Of a DNA stretch of 64,000 bases, positions 1 through 12,198 are shown piece by piece. This DNA comes from Dastarcus helophoroides (lineage: Eukaryota; Arthropoda; Insecta; Coleoptera; Bothrideridae). Positions within the stretch are counted from its first letter, which is position 1, and each line of letters opens with the position of its first letter. The notes under the pieces were generated by a model that was given only the letters and a program-made list of their open reading frames with translations, had not been told where the DNA came from and ran no database searches. The DNA is taken from NCBI GenBank assembly GCA_028583605.1, contig CM053328.1:7712836-7776835 (forward strand). Reading direction: 5' to 3'. The translations under genes were made by a program, and so were the position numbers.

Positions 1-1868
1 AGGTGATTTCGATCGTAAAATGCGCCAAAGGCTTATCAACTGTCCGAAAGGTTCCAGGTCCTTTTGGGGATTTGCAAAGTCGATTGGAAAGAATTTTACA
101 CCTTCAAATTTTCCACCTTTACTCAATGAAAATAGCAATATTGCTGCTACCTCCAAGGAAAAGGCTGACATGTTAGCCTTAATATTTGCTGAAAATTCCA
201 ATCTTGATTCTCGAAACGTAGAACCTCCTATTCTTCCTAAGGTTGGCACTTCGATGCCTGAAGTTGTTTGCAGACAACGCACAATCAGGAAGATTCTCCT
301 TGAGCTCGACACCTCGAAAGCTTCTGGCTTTGATGGTGTTCCCGCCATTGTTCTTAGGAAGTGCGCCCCAGAGTTGACTCCTATGCTAAGCAAATTGTTC
401 ACACTCTCTTACAACAAAGGTGTATTCCCTAACATCTGAAAATCTGCTAGAGTGCAGCCTGTCCCTAAAAAGGAAAAAAGGAACTTGGCTAACAACTATC
501 GCCCTATATCTTTGTTACCCGTTATATCTAAAGTGATGGAAAAGGTAATCAACATCGAGATTTTCAAATATCTGGAGGAAAACAGAATCATCTCCTGACA
601 GGCAATACAGGTTTTAGACAACGTTCCACTGGCGATCTACTGGCATATGTTACTCATATCTGTAACTTAGCTATGGAAAAACATGGTGAGGCTAGGATTG
701 TGGCATTGGATATTCAAAGGCTTTCGACAGCGGCTGGCACCGATCTCTTCTCGCCAAATTAACATCTTATGGTTTTTAAATTTTTTAATTTTCTTGCTGA
801 CAGATCTCTTCAGGTCGTTATCGATGGCATCTCATCCGAGACATTTGCGATTAACGCAGGGGTGCCTCAGGGGTCTGTTCTGTCTTCTACTCTATTTCTG
901 TTACACATAAACGATCTCTTAGCTTCAACTTCCAATCCTATATACAACTACGCAGATGATAGTAACCTTGAGTCATCTTTTTTCTCCGACAAACCATTAT
1001 CTATCGCTGCTATATATCGACTAAGGGAACAGCAGATACAGACGATTAATCGGGATCTCGAGATTATTCTGGAATGGGTTAAGAACAATTTGGTCGACTT
1101 CAACGCTTCAAAAACTCAGTCCGCGGTTTTCTCTAAGAAAACATCAAGGGATAATGCAACAAACATACTAATGGACGGTAAAATTCTTCCAATAGGATCT
1201 AATCTATCTATCCTAGGAGTGAATGCGAGCACTAACTTCTCTTGGGACGATCATGTGCACGCCATTGCCAAATCCGTCTCTCAGAAGCTAGGCGTTCTTT
1301 TTAGAGCTAAAAAGTACTCACATCTCTTCAGATATTAACACTATACAAAGCTCAAGTTAGGCCAACACTAGCGAATACTGTTCTCATGTTTGGAGTTCAG
1401 CCCCAAAGCAAACTTTAGCTCTTTTGGATTCAATTCAAAGAAAAGCGATTCGCCTAATTGATGACGAGAGTTTCACCGATTCTCTCGAAACACTAGAGCA
1501 CAGGCGTATGGTTGGTGACTTGTCTCTTTTCTACAAGTACTATTATGGAAGATGCTCGCAGGAACTAATAGGATTGATCCCCCCAAGGGCAAGATTCTTG
1601 AGGCGTACTAGACAGTCGGAGACAGCAAATTCCTGTGCGGTCCAACTTGACACAGGGAGGACTTTTGTCTACGGAGACTCTTTTTTCTATAGAACTTCCA
1701 AGTTATGTAACTTGTGACCGAAAGGAATTTTCCCCAAAAATTACAACCTATCCTTGTTTAAGAAGGCGGTTCATCGCCATCTATCCTTGTTTCCGCATCC
1801 TACTCGCAGTGCTTTGAAAGCATAATGGGGTTACCCTTTGCGAGTGGATTAAACTTAAAAAAAATAAT
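1..1868 (+). mobile_element. LINE copy 1 (non-LTR retrotransposon, reverse-transcriptase part), decayed, cut by window edge
   Basis: Broken reading frames encode the linker and reverse transcriptase of an APE-type non-LTR retrotransposon. Visible blocks are a GVPQGSVLS motif near 860-890 and the catalytic YADD near 950-960, followed by a thumb-like and C-terminal region up to about 1,820. The same family recurs at 39.7-42.6 kb; base 1 here corresponds to about 40,781 there, so the endonuclease half lies outside the window. An in-frame stop near 437, a TGA near 596, and indels near 715 and 770 break the ORF. The 3' end runs through CCTTTGCGAGTGGATTAAAC into an A-rich AAT-type tail at 1,855-1,875. 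Clade not resolved (Jockey/CR1-like group). Not functional. Confidence 0.88.
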
Positions 1869-1879
1869 AATAACAATTT

Positions 1880-4800
1880 TGAAAAAAGAGGACAAAGCCA
1901 AAGTTTTGCTTTAATTTAGAAATTACGATGTTTACATCGAAATGTGGCGGAAGGTTTTTTTTTAAAACATTTTGAAGTTTGTTCTCGAAATTTCGACATC
2001 ATTTTCAAATTTTAACTTTGAACCAAAAATTTCGAGAAACAGTCTTGTAGAAATTCAAAAGTTTTTTGGATCTTAATCTCTTGAAACAGATCAGTGGCGT
2101 GTTTTCCATGGAAGCTAGGGAAGAACAGCTTCTCTTAAAAAAGAAAAATGTTTTTGCAAACCTCCAGTTTTTTTGGAAATTCCAACTTTTTTCTCAATCT
2201 GGATTTTCAATTAAATATTTTTACTTTTGTAAAACTACAATGTTCCTTTAAAATTTCAGTCATAATACGAAAATTTCAATTTTTCTAGAAATCATGAGGT
2301 TAGAAATCGAAATTTTGGTTTTTATAGAACTTCTCAATTTTCTCAAATGTTCCATGTTACTCTTAAATTTTAAACTTTTTCCATAAATTCCAGTTTAAAT
2401 TCTAAGCTTCCAATTTGAGTTTTTCTTTTAAAACATATTTTTTTACGATGCCAAACTTCTATCAGCAATTTTAACACTTTTCAAACTTTTTCGTGTACAT
2501 TCGTCATTCTTATGTTCCGTAAAATTTCGACATTAAATCGAGAAGTTGATTTTTTTTTCAAAATGCTAATTTTAGCTCGACACTTCAAATTTTTTCAAAG
2601 AATTTGCAGTTTCAAAGATAAAATGTCTGAAAAAAAGTAAAATGTTTTAATAATTTTGGTTAAATCGACATTTTGAAAGTAAGCTAGATATTTAGAGAGT
2701 AAACTTGAACTGGTGTGAGTTTTTTCAAAATCATCCAATATTCCATGTAAAATTGTGTTTTTTTTTTAATATTTCGACTTTAAATCCAAATTGCTAATCT
2801 TTTTTAGAAATTTTTGTGTCAAAATTTCATTTTTTCTAAATATTAATAAATTGCTACTTAAATCTATAAATGTCAATTTTTTTCCCTAAATTTCTATTTC
2901 AAAGTTATTTTATTCGAATTTTTAAGTCAAAACTCATTTTTTTTTTATAGAGATCGAGTTTTTCTCAGAATTTTTACTTTTTTCACAATATTTTTGGCCA
3001 AAACTGAAGACTTCTCATTTCTTTCTGGAAAATTTTGTCGACGATAATAAAAATTCTATTTTAATTTAAATACTTTAGTTTAAAAAGTTTAAATTATGTT
3101 TTTTTGACAATATTTCCGCATCAAAATATAGACTAATTCCGAAAGGTCAATTTTTAACTAGAAATTTACTTTTTTTATTTTAAGTTTTAATTCGAAATCT
3201 TGAGAAAATTTGAAGAAAAAAGCCAACATTTAAAAAGTCCAAATTTCCTGTCAGTCAAAAGTTCGAAAAAAAACTTATTTGCTAATTGAAAATTATCACA
3301 AATTTGACTGTTATCTCTTAATTTTACTTTGTCTGGAAATTTAGAACTTTCGATCATTTTGGACAATTTTTCTGCCTCAAAATTTAGATTTTAATTTCAA
3401 AATTTGATTTTTAACAAGATATCTGTTTCGAGTTTTAATTCGAAATCTCGAGAAAATTTCAAGAAAAAAGGTCAACATTTTTAAAAAAAAGTCCAAATTT
3501 CCAGTCAAAACTTCGAAAATAAAAATTAATTGAAATGTTTCATTTTGACTTAAGTCAAAGAGAGATTGATCTCTCAATTTTACTTTGTCTAGAAATGTTT
3601 AGCTTTCGATCACTTTTGAGAATTTTTTAGCTTTAAAATTTAGACTTTAGTTTAGAAGAAATCCGCTTTTTAACTAGAAATTTATTTTTTTTTTTCGGAT
3701 TTTAATTCGAAATACCGAGGAAAATTTCCAGAAAAAACAGCCAAAATTTTTAAAAATGTCCAAATTTCCAATCAGTCAAACGTTCGAAAATAACAACTTA
3801 AATTACTAATTACAATTTTTTACAAATTTTACTGCAATCTCTCAATTTTACTTTGTTTTAGAATTTGGAACTTTCGAATTTTTTCGTCTCCAAATTTAGA
3901 CCCTAATTTTGAAATTCAATTTTTGACTTGAATTTTTCTTCACTTCGAGTTTCAATTGGAAATCTCGAAGAAATTTTAAAAAGCCAAAATGTTTAGAAAA
4001 AGTCCAAGTTTTTAGGTCGGTCAAAAATTAAAAAAAAAAACTAAATTCATTGATTAATTTTTTTTTCAATTTTGACTTTAATCTCTCAATTTAGCTTTGT
4101 CCAGAAATTTTGAATTTCCGATCAAAAAGTTTTTGTCAAAAGTTCAAACTGTTATTCAAGTTCAAAATTTGGATTTTTGGGAAAAATTCTTCAACTAGAA
4201 ATTTACACTTTGTGCATCTTGAAAAAAAAGCAAATGCTGAAATTTCTAGAAAAGGTCTGAATTTCGTTTGAAGTCGAAATTTTGGAAAAAATATCAAAAC
4301 ATCAAAGGTAACAAAATCGAAAAAAGCTAAATCTGTTAACAAACATTCAAAAATAATTCAACTTTTTTTTACAAAGTTTAGGGTTGGTTCCCTGAGACTT
4401 GGTCAGTTACGTAGGGACTCAAATTTAACACACTAATAACATTTCCAAAAATTCGGGTTTAAATTTAAACCCGAAATTAATCTAATATTTCTAAATTAAA
4501 GTTAAGATTTTAGAAAATTAGAGTTACTTTTTTTTTTAATTTTGAGTGTTATTTTAAATTACCGTTTGCTTAATTTTTTTAAACTTTTTGTTTTAAGTTA
4601 AACGTTTCAGAAAAAAAAGTCGAAATTTTGAGAAATAGCAATTAGAAAAACAAGAAGGCTACATTTTAAAAGATCTTCTTCTTTTTATTCTAGGAGATCT
4701 TGGCGATCTGTTCTCAAATCCGTATTCTATGGTTGAAGAAGAAGAAGAAGATTTTAAAAGATAAACAAAATTATTTAAAAATTTCTCAAATTTTCGACTC

Positions 4801-5390
4801 CAATACCCAAATTTCGATGATTCAATAAGTTTTTGAATTCTGGAAGTTTTCAACTGAAATTATTATCAAAATTCTCGAGTTTCAAATTGATACTTTTAAA
4901 TTCGAAAAGTTCAGAATTTCTTGTAAATTTTCAGTTTCTCTCGAAACAACTCTTCTCAAAATTTTTAATCTCGAAAATATGGCAATTTTTTGTCAGGTCA
5001 AGGTCAAAATTTTGAGCAAAAGAAGATGCAATTTCAAAAAGAAATTTCATTTCTCAAAATTTTGAGTGTACCATCAAAATGTTGGGATGCTTTTCTCGAA
5101 TTAATGACTAAAAATTTCAATTCAATTTTTAAGCTTGGAACGAAATTTCAGATTCTAAAGTCGAAATTTCTAGGAAACAATGTTTAACTTTTAAATCGAA
5201 ACCAGAACAAAGCTGAAAATTTGTCGAGTTGTTAAATTTCTTCTGAAAATGCTATGATTACATTTTTTAATTTTGTTTTCTGAAATCTAGAATTAAATCT
5301 GGAAGCCTGGGTTTTTGAGAATTTTGAGTTGGCTTCTCGATACTTCAACTTGAATGAATAATGTCTTGATTTTTTATGAAATTTCAAAAA
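1880..5390. repeat. AT-rich quasi-repetitive filler, no gene
   Basis: About 3.5 kb of sequence made of loosely repeated blocks resembling TTTCTCAAAATTTCGACTT, spaced very roughly 25-35 bp, with long T runs on the top strand in the left part. No reading frame here has protein-like composition or a recognisable domain; frames such as 4,136-4,342 (-) are shadows of the repeat. A GAA microsatellite lies at 4,735-4,752. The same motif fills many other stretches of the window, including the interiors of the hAT elements. Confidence 0.7.
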
Positions 5391-5394
5391 ACGT

Positions 5395-5470
5395 GAAAGG
5401 GTAATCCCATTTACTCTTTTGAAGCACTGCGAGTATATAGATATAAAGATAGATGGCAATTAGCAGCCCT
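5395..5470 (-). mobile_element. Relic of LINE (copy 1/copy 2 family) 3' end
   Basis: Read on the minus strand, about 75 bp match the last part of the LINE found at 1,745-1,845 (CATCTATC, ACTCGCAGTGCTT, then a degenerate GGGTTACCC-like block). It carries several substitutions and no flanking LINE sequence, so it is an old 5'-truncated insertion inside the filler. Confidence 0.6.
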
Positions 5471-5829
5471 TTTCTCAAAATTTTGTATTGAAACTTGATT
5501 TTTGTATTCCATCTTAAAGTTTTTCTCAAAATCTGGACTTTCCCCAAAAATCCATGTTTGGTTTTTACCGAAAATGTTTAAACGTTCTGAAATATCAATT
5601 TTTTTCTTAAACTTTCCAACCTTTCTAAGATTTCGACTTCAAAATCAAAATTTGGAATTAATTGTATAAATTTGGAGGATTTCTAAATTTGGATAATTTT
5701 AAATAAATTTTGAGTGATTACTCGTATTTTTGAGTTTTGTCTTTAATTTTATTCTTTAATATTTAATCTTTTTTAATATTTTCATATGAAAATCGACTTT
5801 TAGACATTTCTACTTTCATCTTGTGATTT
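5470..5829. other. AT-rich filler, nothing else seen
   Basis: Same degenerate filler as upstream, with no coding signal or recognisable repeat end. Confidence 0.5.
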
Positions 5830-6640
5830 TTTTCACTTTGACATAAAAATTTTAACCAACCGCGATATGAGCCTGCCAAATGTCCTCATTGTTTTTCCCC
5901 ACATTTCGTTTAGTTAATTATGTTATAAATTATAAATTGTATGCCAACATTCAATGTTGTTGAAATTAGTTTTATTATATACTCATATTTAAAATGATGA
6001 TCACAGATTAATTTTGGCAACCGCTCTGGAAATTCAGAAAAGCATCTAAACTCTCTCCATACTCCCAAGAAATCCTCATTAATTAATTTGACGACAGTCA
6101 CATTGATGTATCTCCCAAATTTCTTGCTAAATGGCTTAGTGAACTTTGGCAAGTCGAAGGCAATTTGTTAAATAATTTCTCGCCTGTTAGACAGCGTGTC
6201 TTTGTGCGATAAAAATAAGCAGTGCAAGATGGTTTTTGGCTATTTTTATCTCGAAATCAGCTATAATGTTTTTTACAACAAAGCTAATTCGCTTGGCCAT
6301 TAACTCATTTCCGCAACTACATTAAATTTATATTTGTTAACGTATTATTTCAAGTTTGGTTTCCCAACGTAAGCTTGATTGATGGGCGAAACCTGTGGGT
6401 AATTATATTGTAAATTAATTGAAATGTTTATCGTTGGTTTCCAACAAAAAGCTATCAATAGAAAAGACATAGTCAATAAATAAATTGAAAGTCGAACTAA
6501 AAAAAGTGTCTCTAGTTAACAAAAAATTCCAGACACAGCACAGTGAAAATATTCTTCAAAATTGTAATATTTTTAACCTTCTATCAACTTAAGTGCATGT
6601 TGTGTCAATTTGGAAATACAATTCATTTGTTTGTCATTAT
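5830..6640. promoter_or_regulatory. Non-repetitive, homeodomain-motif-rich block (possible enhancer)
   Basis: Unlike the surrounding filler, this stretch lacks the T-run/TTTCGA pattern. It carries many TAATTA or ATTAATTA cores (near 5,915, 6,078, 6,400 and 6,415) and a TTGATTGATGG sequence near 6,377 of Exd/Hox type. A minus-strand frame at 5,910-6,152 has no recognisable domain and is not called. Regulatory function is only inferred from composition and motif content. Confidence 0.25.
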
Positions 6641-7866
6641 TATTTTTTTATATTTCTGTTTATCAGACTTTTTGAATTATTAACGTTCCACTGACGTAAT
6701 TGAAACAAAAATAAAAAAGAAAAGAGTATACAGAGTGAGTAAAAAGTATGGAACTGTGCAAATAAAATGAAAACTTCTAAATTGGTAAAAAACAATCCTC
6801 GGACAAATCGATTTTGATTTTTAAAAACGCATTTTTCCTGATAGTAGTCCACACTTGATAGTCTTTCGTTTTCAAATTGCTCTTTTAAATTGATATTTTT
6901 GAATCCCATATTTTAATTTTTTGTGAGAATTTTGATTTAAAGTTACGCCTTTTTCTGAAACTTTTTCTTCGATAAAATTAGAAATGTAAACTTGAAACTT
7001 TGATTTTCATTTGAAATTTTGGATTTAAACCTCGTCTTTGTGACTAAATCCAATCCAATTTTTCTTGGAAATTTCTAATTTAAACGAAAAGTTTGCCAAT
7101 TTTTTCAAAATTATCGCTTTTTATGTTAACTTTTAAACGTATTAAACCTTTCGAGAAATGGCAAAACCAATTTTAGAGTTTAATCTTGAAATTTTCGGTT
7201 TACTCTAGATATTTCAACTTTAATCTAAAACTAAAATAATTCTGTTTTCATTTCAAGATTTTAACTTTAATTTAGCAAATTAGCCTTCTAATTCAAAACC
7301 AGGACATTGGTATTTAACATTTTTATTTCAAATTTAGACTTTTCTCGCGCATTATTCTCCAACCTGCGAGGAGGATAAGAAATTTTAATGTAAAAAAAAA
7401 TTGCAAATTTCGACTGCAAATGCGAAATTTGTAATTTTAATTTGTCGGCGTCGATTTCGGTTTAAACCTGTCTTTTTCTAGAAATATCAAATTTGATTTC
7501 TATATTTCGACTTCCGTCGCGAAATTTTCTCTTTCATCTGGCAATTATCTTTATTGTGTTCCAGAAAAAATCGAAATTTTCACCATTTTAGAGTTCAAAT
7601 TAAAAAGAAAACGATTTCTCTCCAGGTGATTTCAAACTATGTCTTTAAATAGAGCACTTTCTAAGGTATTTTTTGCACACAAGTGCAGGTTATAGAAAAC
7701 AGTTCAAAGATAAATTTTAGAAAATGGACATGTTTCGGGTAATTTTATCATCTTACCCACACATCTTTTTTTATTTAGAAATTAAATTAAGACAATTAAG
7801 CAACATGTTTCAATTGTCCTGCATCACAATAGCAGGCAAAACTTAAGGGGGACTTTTCGACTATGG
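6640..7866. repeat. AT-rich filler upstream of Jockey LINE
   Basis: Quasi-repetitive AT-rich sequence (AAATTTCGAC-type motifs, long A or T runs) without protein-like frames. The last ~150 bp before the LINE at 7,945 are less repetitive and include the hairpin at 7,867-7,904. Confidence 0.5.
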
Positions 7867-7904
7867 TCGTATGCAAGTAGAATGCAACCTAGACTTGCAT
7901 ACGA
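7867..7904. repeat. Perfect 12-bp inverted repeat (hairpin)
   Basis: TCGTATGCAAGT at 7,867-7,878 is followed after a 14-nt loop by its exact reverse complement at 7,893-7,904. It lies 40 bp upstream of the apparent 5' end of the Jockey-type LINE and is not in the shorter derivative at 55.7 kb, so it belongs to the flank. Confidence 0.75.
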
Positions 7905-8028
7905 AATTGTTGGCGATGGCCATAATTTCTCTATGGACCAATAGGTGGTAGTACTAAGAGTCACAGGCTTGACGTCCGTGAATTCTTTAGTACTTACTTG
8001 TCGGAACATTTGTTTGCATTTGACGCCA

Positions 8029-9329
8029 ATGCAATCTTCACCGACCGACAGCAATACGGATTTCGAGAGCGAAATCAGTGTAATTAGCGAAGCTCCGAGC
8101 GAAGAATCGAACGGGAAACGCGCTAGGTCATCTACTGAGGAGGAAGAAAACGACTTCCTCCAAGAAGTGAAAAAGAAGAGAGTCCGAAGAAAGAAGGCAG
8201 CTCAGCAGCCTTCGACACAAGGAGAGACGTCAGGAGACGAAACTCCAACACCATCTAATCCAAAAAAGGAGGAAAAGACAAGGGGAACGACAACTCCAAA
8301 GAAGGAGTCACAAACAGCCCCAGCAAAGTCTTGAGGAAAGGAGATTGAGAAAAAAGCCCCCACCGACACCAAAGTTCCACCTGTCATCATCAGGAATGCA
8401 GGTAAGTGGAAACATATTAACTCTATTATGTGTTCCAGGAAAATTGGCTACACAAAAGCCAAGTGCGTTTTCTTTCGAAGGAGTGCGACCGAACCGGCCA
8501 CAGTAACTGACTTTAGGGACCTGACAAGGTTACTAGAGAAAGAAAACGTGCAGTACCACTCTTTTACTCTTCCGGAGGAAATGAGCGACAAGGCAGTGGT
8601 AAGAGGAATTCCGAAGGACATCTCCAAGGAAGATTTCAAGGCTGCTCTAGAAGAAGACGGTTTCAGACCCATCAATGTCAAAAGAATAAGCAATTCATTC
8701 ACCAAGAAGCTTCACAACATAATGTTTGCAGAGCTTCAGCACGGTGAAGAGAAAATTTTCAAACTCGAGAAACTGATGGGTGTGGACACTAAAGTGGAAG
8801 TCCCAAGACCAAGTAAACAAGTAAGGCAGTGCCACAGGTGTCAAAGGTTTAACCACGGACAGAAGAACTGCCATGCTGAAGCAGTTTGCGTTAAGTGTGA
8901 TGGGAAGCACCTTAGCAAAGATTGCAAGTGTCCCAAGGATAAGCCTCGAAAATGTGCCAACTGCGAGGGAAAACATGTAGCAGCTACAGAGGTTGCCCCG
9001 CTTTCCCACCACTGAGAAAGCAACAGTCGGCACCTAAGGAAGCTCAGGAGCCACCCAAGAGTAAAACGACAGCTAAGACGACAGCTGCAACTGCGAAGGT
9101 TTCGCCGAAGCCAGAAGCTTCCAGTGCTAGGGTAAGTGGAAACACAAAATCCTACGCTTCAGCTGTTGCAGGAAACTCCAAGAGGTCCAAAACGCAAATA
9201 AATTCTTCGGAGGAAACTAACCAAGTTGTACTGGACTTGGCGAGAGCAGTCTCCGAAGCTGGAAACAGTCAAGAAGCCATAGTCTCCATAATGATGATGC
9301 TTCCAAAGATCCTCAGCCTTAAGCGTTAA
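8029..9329 (+). pseudogene. Jockey LINE ORF1 (gag-like nucleic-acid chaperone), broken
   Basis: ORF1 proteins of Jockey-type elements bind the element RNA and assist target-primed reverse transcription. Starting at ATG 8,029, the frame has an acidic/basic N-terminus rich in Glu, Lys and Ser, then a TGA stop at about 8,332. It continues in the same frame through a PRE/C2HC-associated region (about 8,480-8,800) into CCHC knuckles from about 8,830: CHRCQRFNHGQKNC, then CVKCDGKHLSKDC, then CANCEGKH. The third knuckle is broken by a 1-nt shift near 8,990; its RGCP half continues in the next frame to a stop at 9,327-9,329. That stop overlaps the ATG of ORF2 (TAATG), a typical stop-restart arrangement. 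Intact length would be about 430 residues. Confidence 0.82.
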
Positions 9330-11953
9330 TGGAGAGACGCCAAGAAAGGAGAGTTAACGAAGGAAACCCTGCTCATCGCCAGCATACCAAAGCAGTTTTC
9401 TGGAATTGCAACGGACTTCAAGGCAACAGGAACAAACTCGAAGTTTTCGCAAAGGAAAACGACCTGGACGTACTGATGTTGAACGAAACAAAGATGACGT
9501 TTAGATCTAAGGATCCCAAAATCCGAGGATATGTTCTTCACCGCAGAGACAGACCAACTGGCCCAGGAGAAGGTACGGCTATCTATGTAAGTAGAAAGCT
9601 AACTCATTTTGCTGCAGGCACTCCGGAGTTGTAAAAGCTGGAAGGAATTGAAGTAACAATTCAAATGACACAGGGACCTCTGACGCTGGTGTCTTGTTAC
9701 TCCAGAACCAACGCCCTCACAGAGATAAATTTGGCACACATCTTCGAAATAAACAATAACAATGTTATTGTATCCGGAGACCTTAATGCCAAAAACGTCG
9801 AGTGGGGCAGCAGAGCCAACAACAAAAACAAGAGGACACTTCAAAGGTTCACAACACAGAACGGAATCAATGTAATAGCTCCAGAAGAACCAACCCATCA
9901 TCATCTCGCTACAGGAATATCTGATGTCCTGGACGTTGCACTGATCAAGGATGTTCGATACACTGTTGAGTTAACGCCAGTTAGTGAGCTTAGCTCGGAC
10001 CACAACCCAGTGAGGATGACCATCAGAGATGATCGTGGACCCAAGCCTTTAGAGACCTGCAAGAAAACAAACTAGGAACAGTTCAGGGAGTATTTAAACT
10101 TGGAAGAGCCTGGAGAGATCAATACAAAAGATGACATCAACGCAGCGGTGGAAAGACTGGAAATCACCATAACAGATTCAATTTTAGCAGCGACCAAAAC
10201 TTTCCGGCGTATAGAAGGAAGGGAACCACTGCCAAATCACTTTGTGGAGCTGATTAGAAGGAAAAATCGTGCCAGGAAGAGAGCAAGACAGACCAATCTG
10301 CCGGAAGTCAACAGGCTCATCCATGAGCTCAGGTATGAGCTCCAAGAGCACAAAATTTCCAAGTTTCAGGAACACCTAACAAGTTGCAATCTCGAAACTC
10401 CTCTAGCGCACAGCCAAAGCTCTAAGAGGAGATAGGAAACCTATCCCACCGATACACGGACCTCAAGGAATGGCTTATTCAGATCAGGATAAGGCCGCAG
10501 CTTTTGCTGAGACCTTTGAACGACACAGTCAAGGCACACTTGAAGAAGTGGACTTAGACTTCGTAGAGAAGGTGGAAGAAAAGGTTCCAGTTCTTCAGGA
10601 GTAAGTGCCAGAAGAAGACGACGTCATTCAACCGACTAACAAGGAGGAAATCCAAAGTGTTCTGCTCAAGCTAAACGTCAAGAAGGCTCCAGGTCCAGAC
10701 AGAATTCCAAACCAAGCTCTGAAGAATTTTCCGGATCAAGCTGTCAAATACTTTGGAGCAATAGTCAATTCCATGTTTAAGTACCGGTATTTTCCCACAA
10801 GGTGGAACTCTGCAAACGTTATCTTCATTCCTAAGCCAGGTAAGGATGGGAAATTTTCTCAAAATTACAAGCCAATGAGCCTCGTATCTAACTTGGGTAA
10901 GGTGGCGGAAAGGATTTTGAGAAAACATTTGCAGATGCAGATCAGCGATCGCGACATCATTCCTAAGGAACAATTTGGGTTCCAACCTATGCACTCTACC
11001 TCAGACCAGCTGCTGAGAGTAGTTGAAACAATAACTCAACGCATGAACTGGAACCAGATAGTTGGAGCTATTTTCTTTGATATCTCCAAGGCATTTGACA
11101 CAGTTGGGCACCAAGGACTAGTCTACAAGATGCACCAGTTTGGAATACCTCTAACGATGGTTCAAATGGTAAGCTCGTTCCTGGAACAGTGCTTATTCTG
11201 AGCCAAGGTGGGACAGGAACTATCAAACCAGTTTAGGCTACAGCATGGGGTGCCTCAAGGTTCTGCCTTGTCACCTCTGCTGTATTCTCTGTTCACAGCG
11301 GATATCCCGAGAACCAATCCAACAATCGACCTCACCTTATTGGCAACTTATGCAGTCGACATAGCTTTGGTGGCGTACTCTTACAGTCCAGAGTTGGTCA
11401 CTAGACGACTTCAGGAGGCAACAGACAGTCCAAGTCAACGCAGACAAGACCCAAGCAGTCTTTTTCACCCGAAGAAGACTCCAACCATATAGACTTGTAA
11501 ATGTTTATGGGCAAAACGTCGACTGGAGACTTCAGGCAAAGTATCTAGGTGTAATTCTTGACAAAAGACTTACTTTCCAGGCACACATCGATTATGCAGT
11601 GTCCAAAGCCAAAATGCTGAAGGGACTGCTGCAAGCAATGATTGGTAGAAATAGGAACCTGTCCATTGGACTTAAAGTGTTACTATACAAATCAATCATA
11701 AGACCAACGATGACCTACGCATCTGTAGCTTGGTCACGTCTTTCTAAGACAAGCCATGGACGCTCCATGGGTTGTGAGAAACAATCAACTCCATAGGGAA
11801 GCTGAATTACCTTTGGTAAGAGATTTTCTTAGGGAAATTAATTCCAGGGCGATGGTGAGAGCGGAAACGCATCTCAACGAACTAGTTCGTCAGGCAGTGG
11901 ATTACGATCCAGACATCCCAACCAGGATTAGGAGACTAAAGGTGGTCCTCTAG
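9329..11953 (+). pseudogene. Jockey LINE ORF2 (APE endonuclease + reverse transcriptase), broken
   Basis: ORF2 nicks target DNA and copies element RNA. The endonuclease is recognisable by FWNCNGL near 9,397, LNETKM near 9,480, SGDLNAKN near 9,775 and SSDHNPV near 10,000. The reverse transcriptase spans about 10,605-11,500: KKAPGPDRIPN, then NYKPMSLVS, FFDISKAFDTVGH near 11,075, and HGVPQGSALSPLLYSLF near 11,240. The catalytic box reads TYAVDIALVAY instead of YADD, so the first catalytic Asp is replaced by Val. Stops occur near 9,632 and 10,073, a frame change lies between 10,435 and 10,605, and further breaks occur at 11,199, 11,490 and near 11,755. The C-terminal part ends at a stop near 11,951. 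The protein is not functional. Confidence 0.85.
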
Positions 11954-12198
11954 GCTGCGTCTTCCATTCTGGAAATTTTTCTGTTTTGTCTGTCTTATGT
12001 TTCAGGCAAAACAGCTTACAATAGTGCTCCAGCACTTTGATACTGTTCAGACGGAGGGATTGGGGGCCAAGGGCCCGGCCCGAAGAAGTAAGGGTTTTTT
12101 AGTCGGTAGTTTAAGCGGAAGTCCTACACTATCTGGGTTATCTTTCCAGATGTCCATAACGGATTTTTCCCCTTTTTTAACAAAAAAAAAACTGTTAG

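Noticed and set aside
5910..6152. 80-codon minus-strand frame as a gene
   Set aside because: No recognisable domain, ends in an AT-rich run of Ile/Asn codons, and the region looks regulatory rather than coding.
7931..7944. GGACCAATAG before the LINE is nearly the reverse complement of its 3' end CTATTGGTCT
   Set aside because: Only 9 of 10 bases match, and the 55.7-kb derivative lacks it on the left, so it is flank sequence and probably chance.
8448..9033. Minus-strand open frames opposite Jockey ORF1
   Set aside because: Antisense shadows of a clearly recognisable plus-strand zinc-knuckle ORF.
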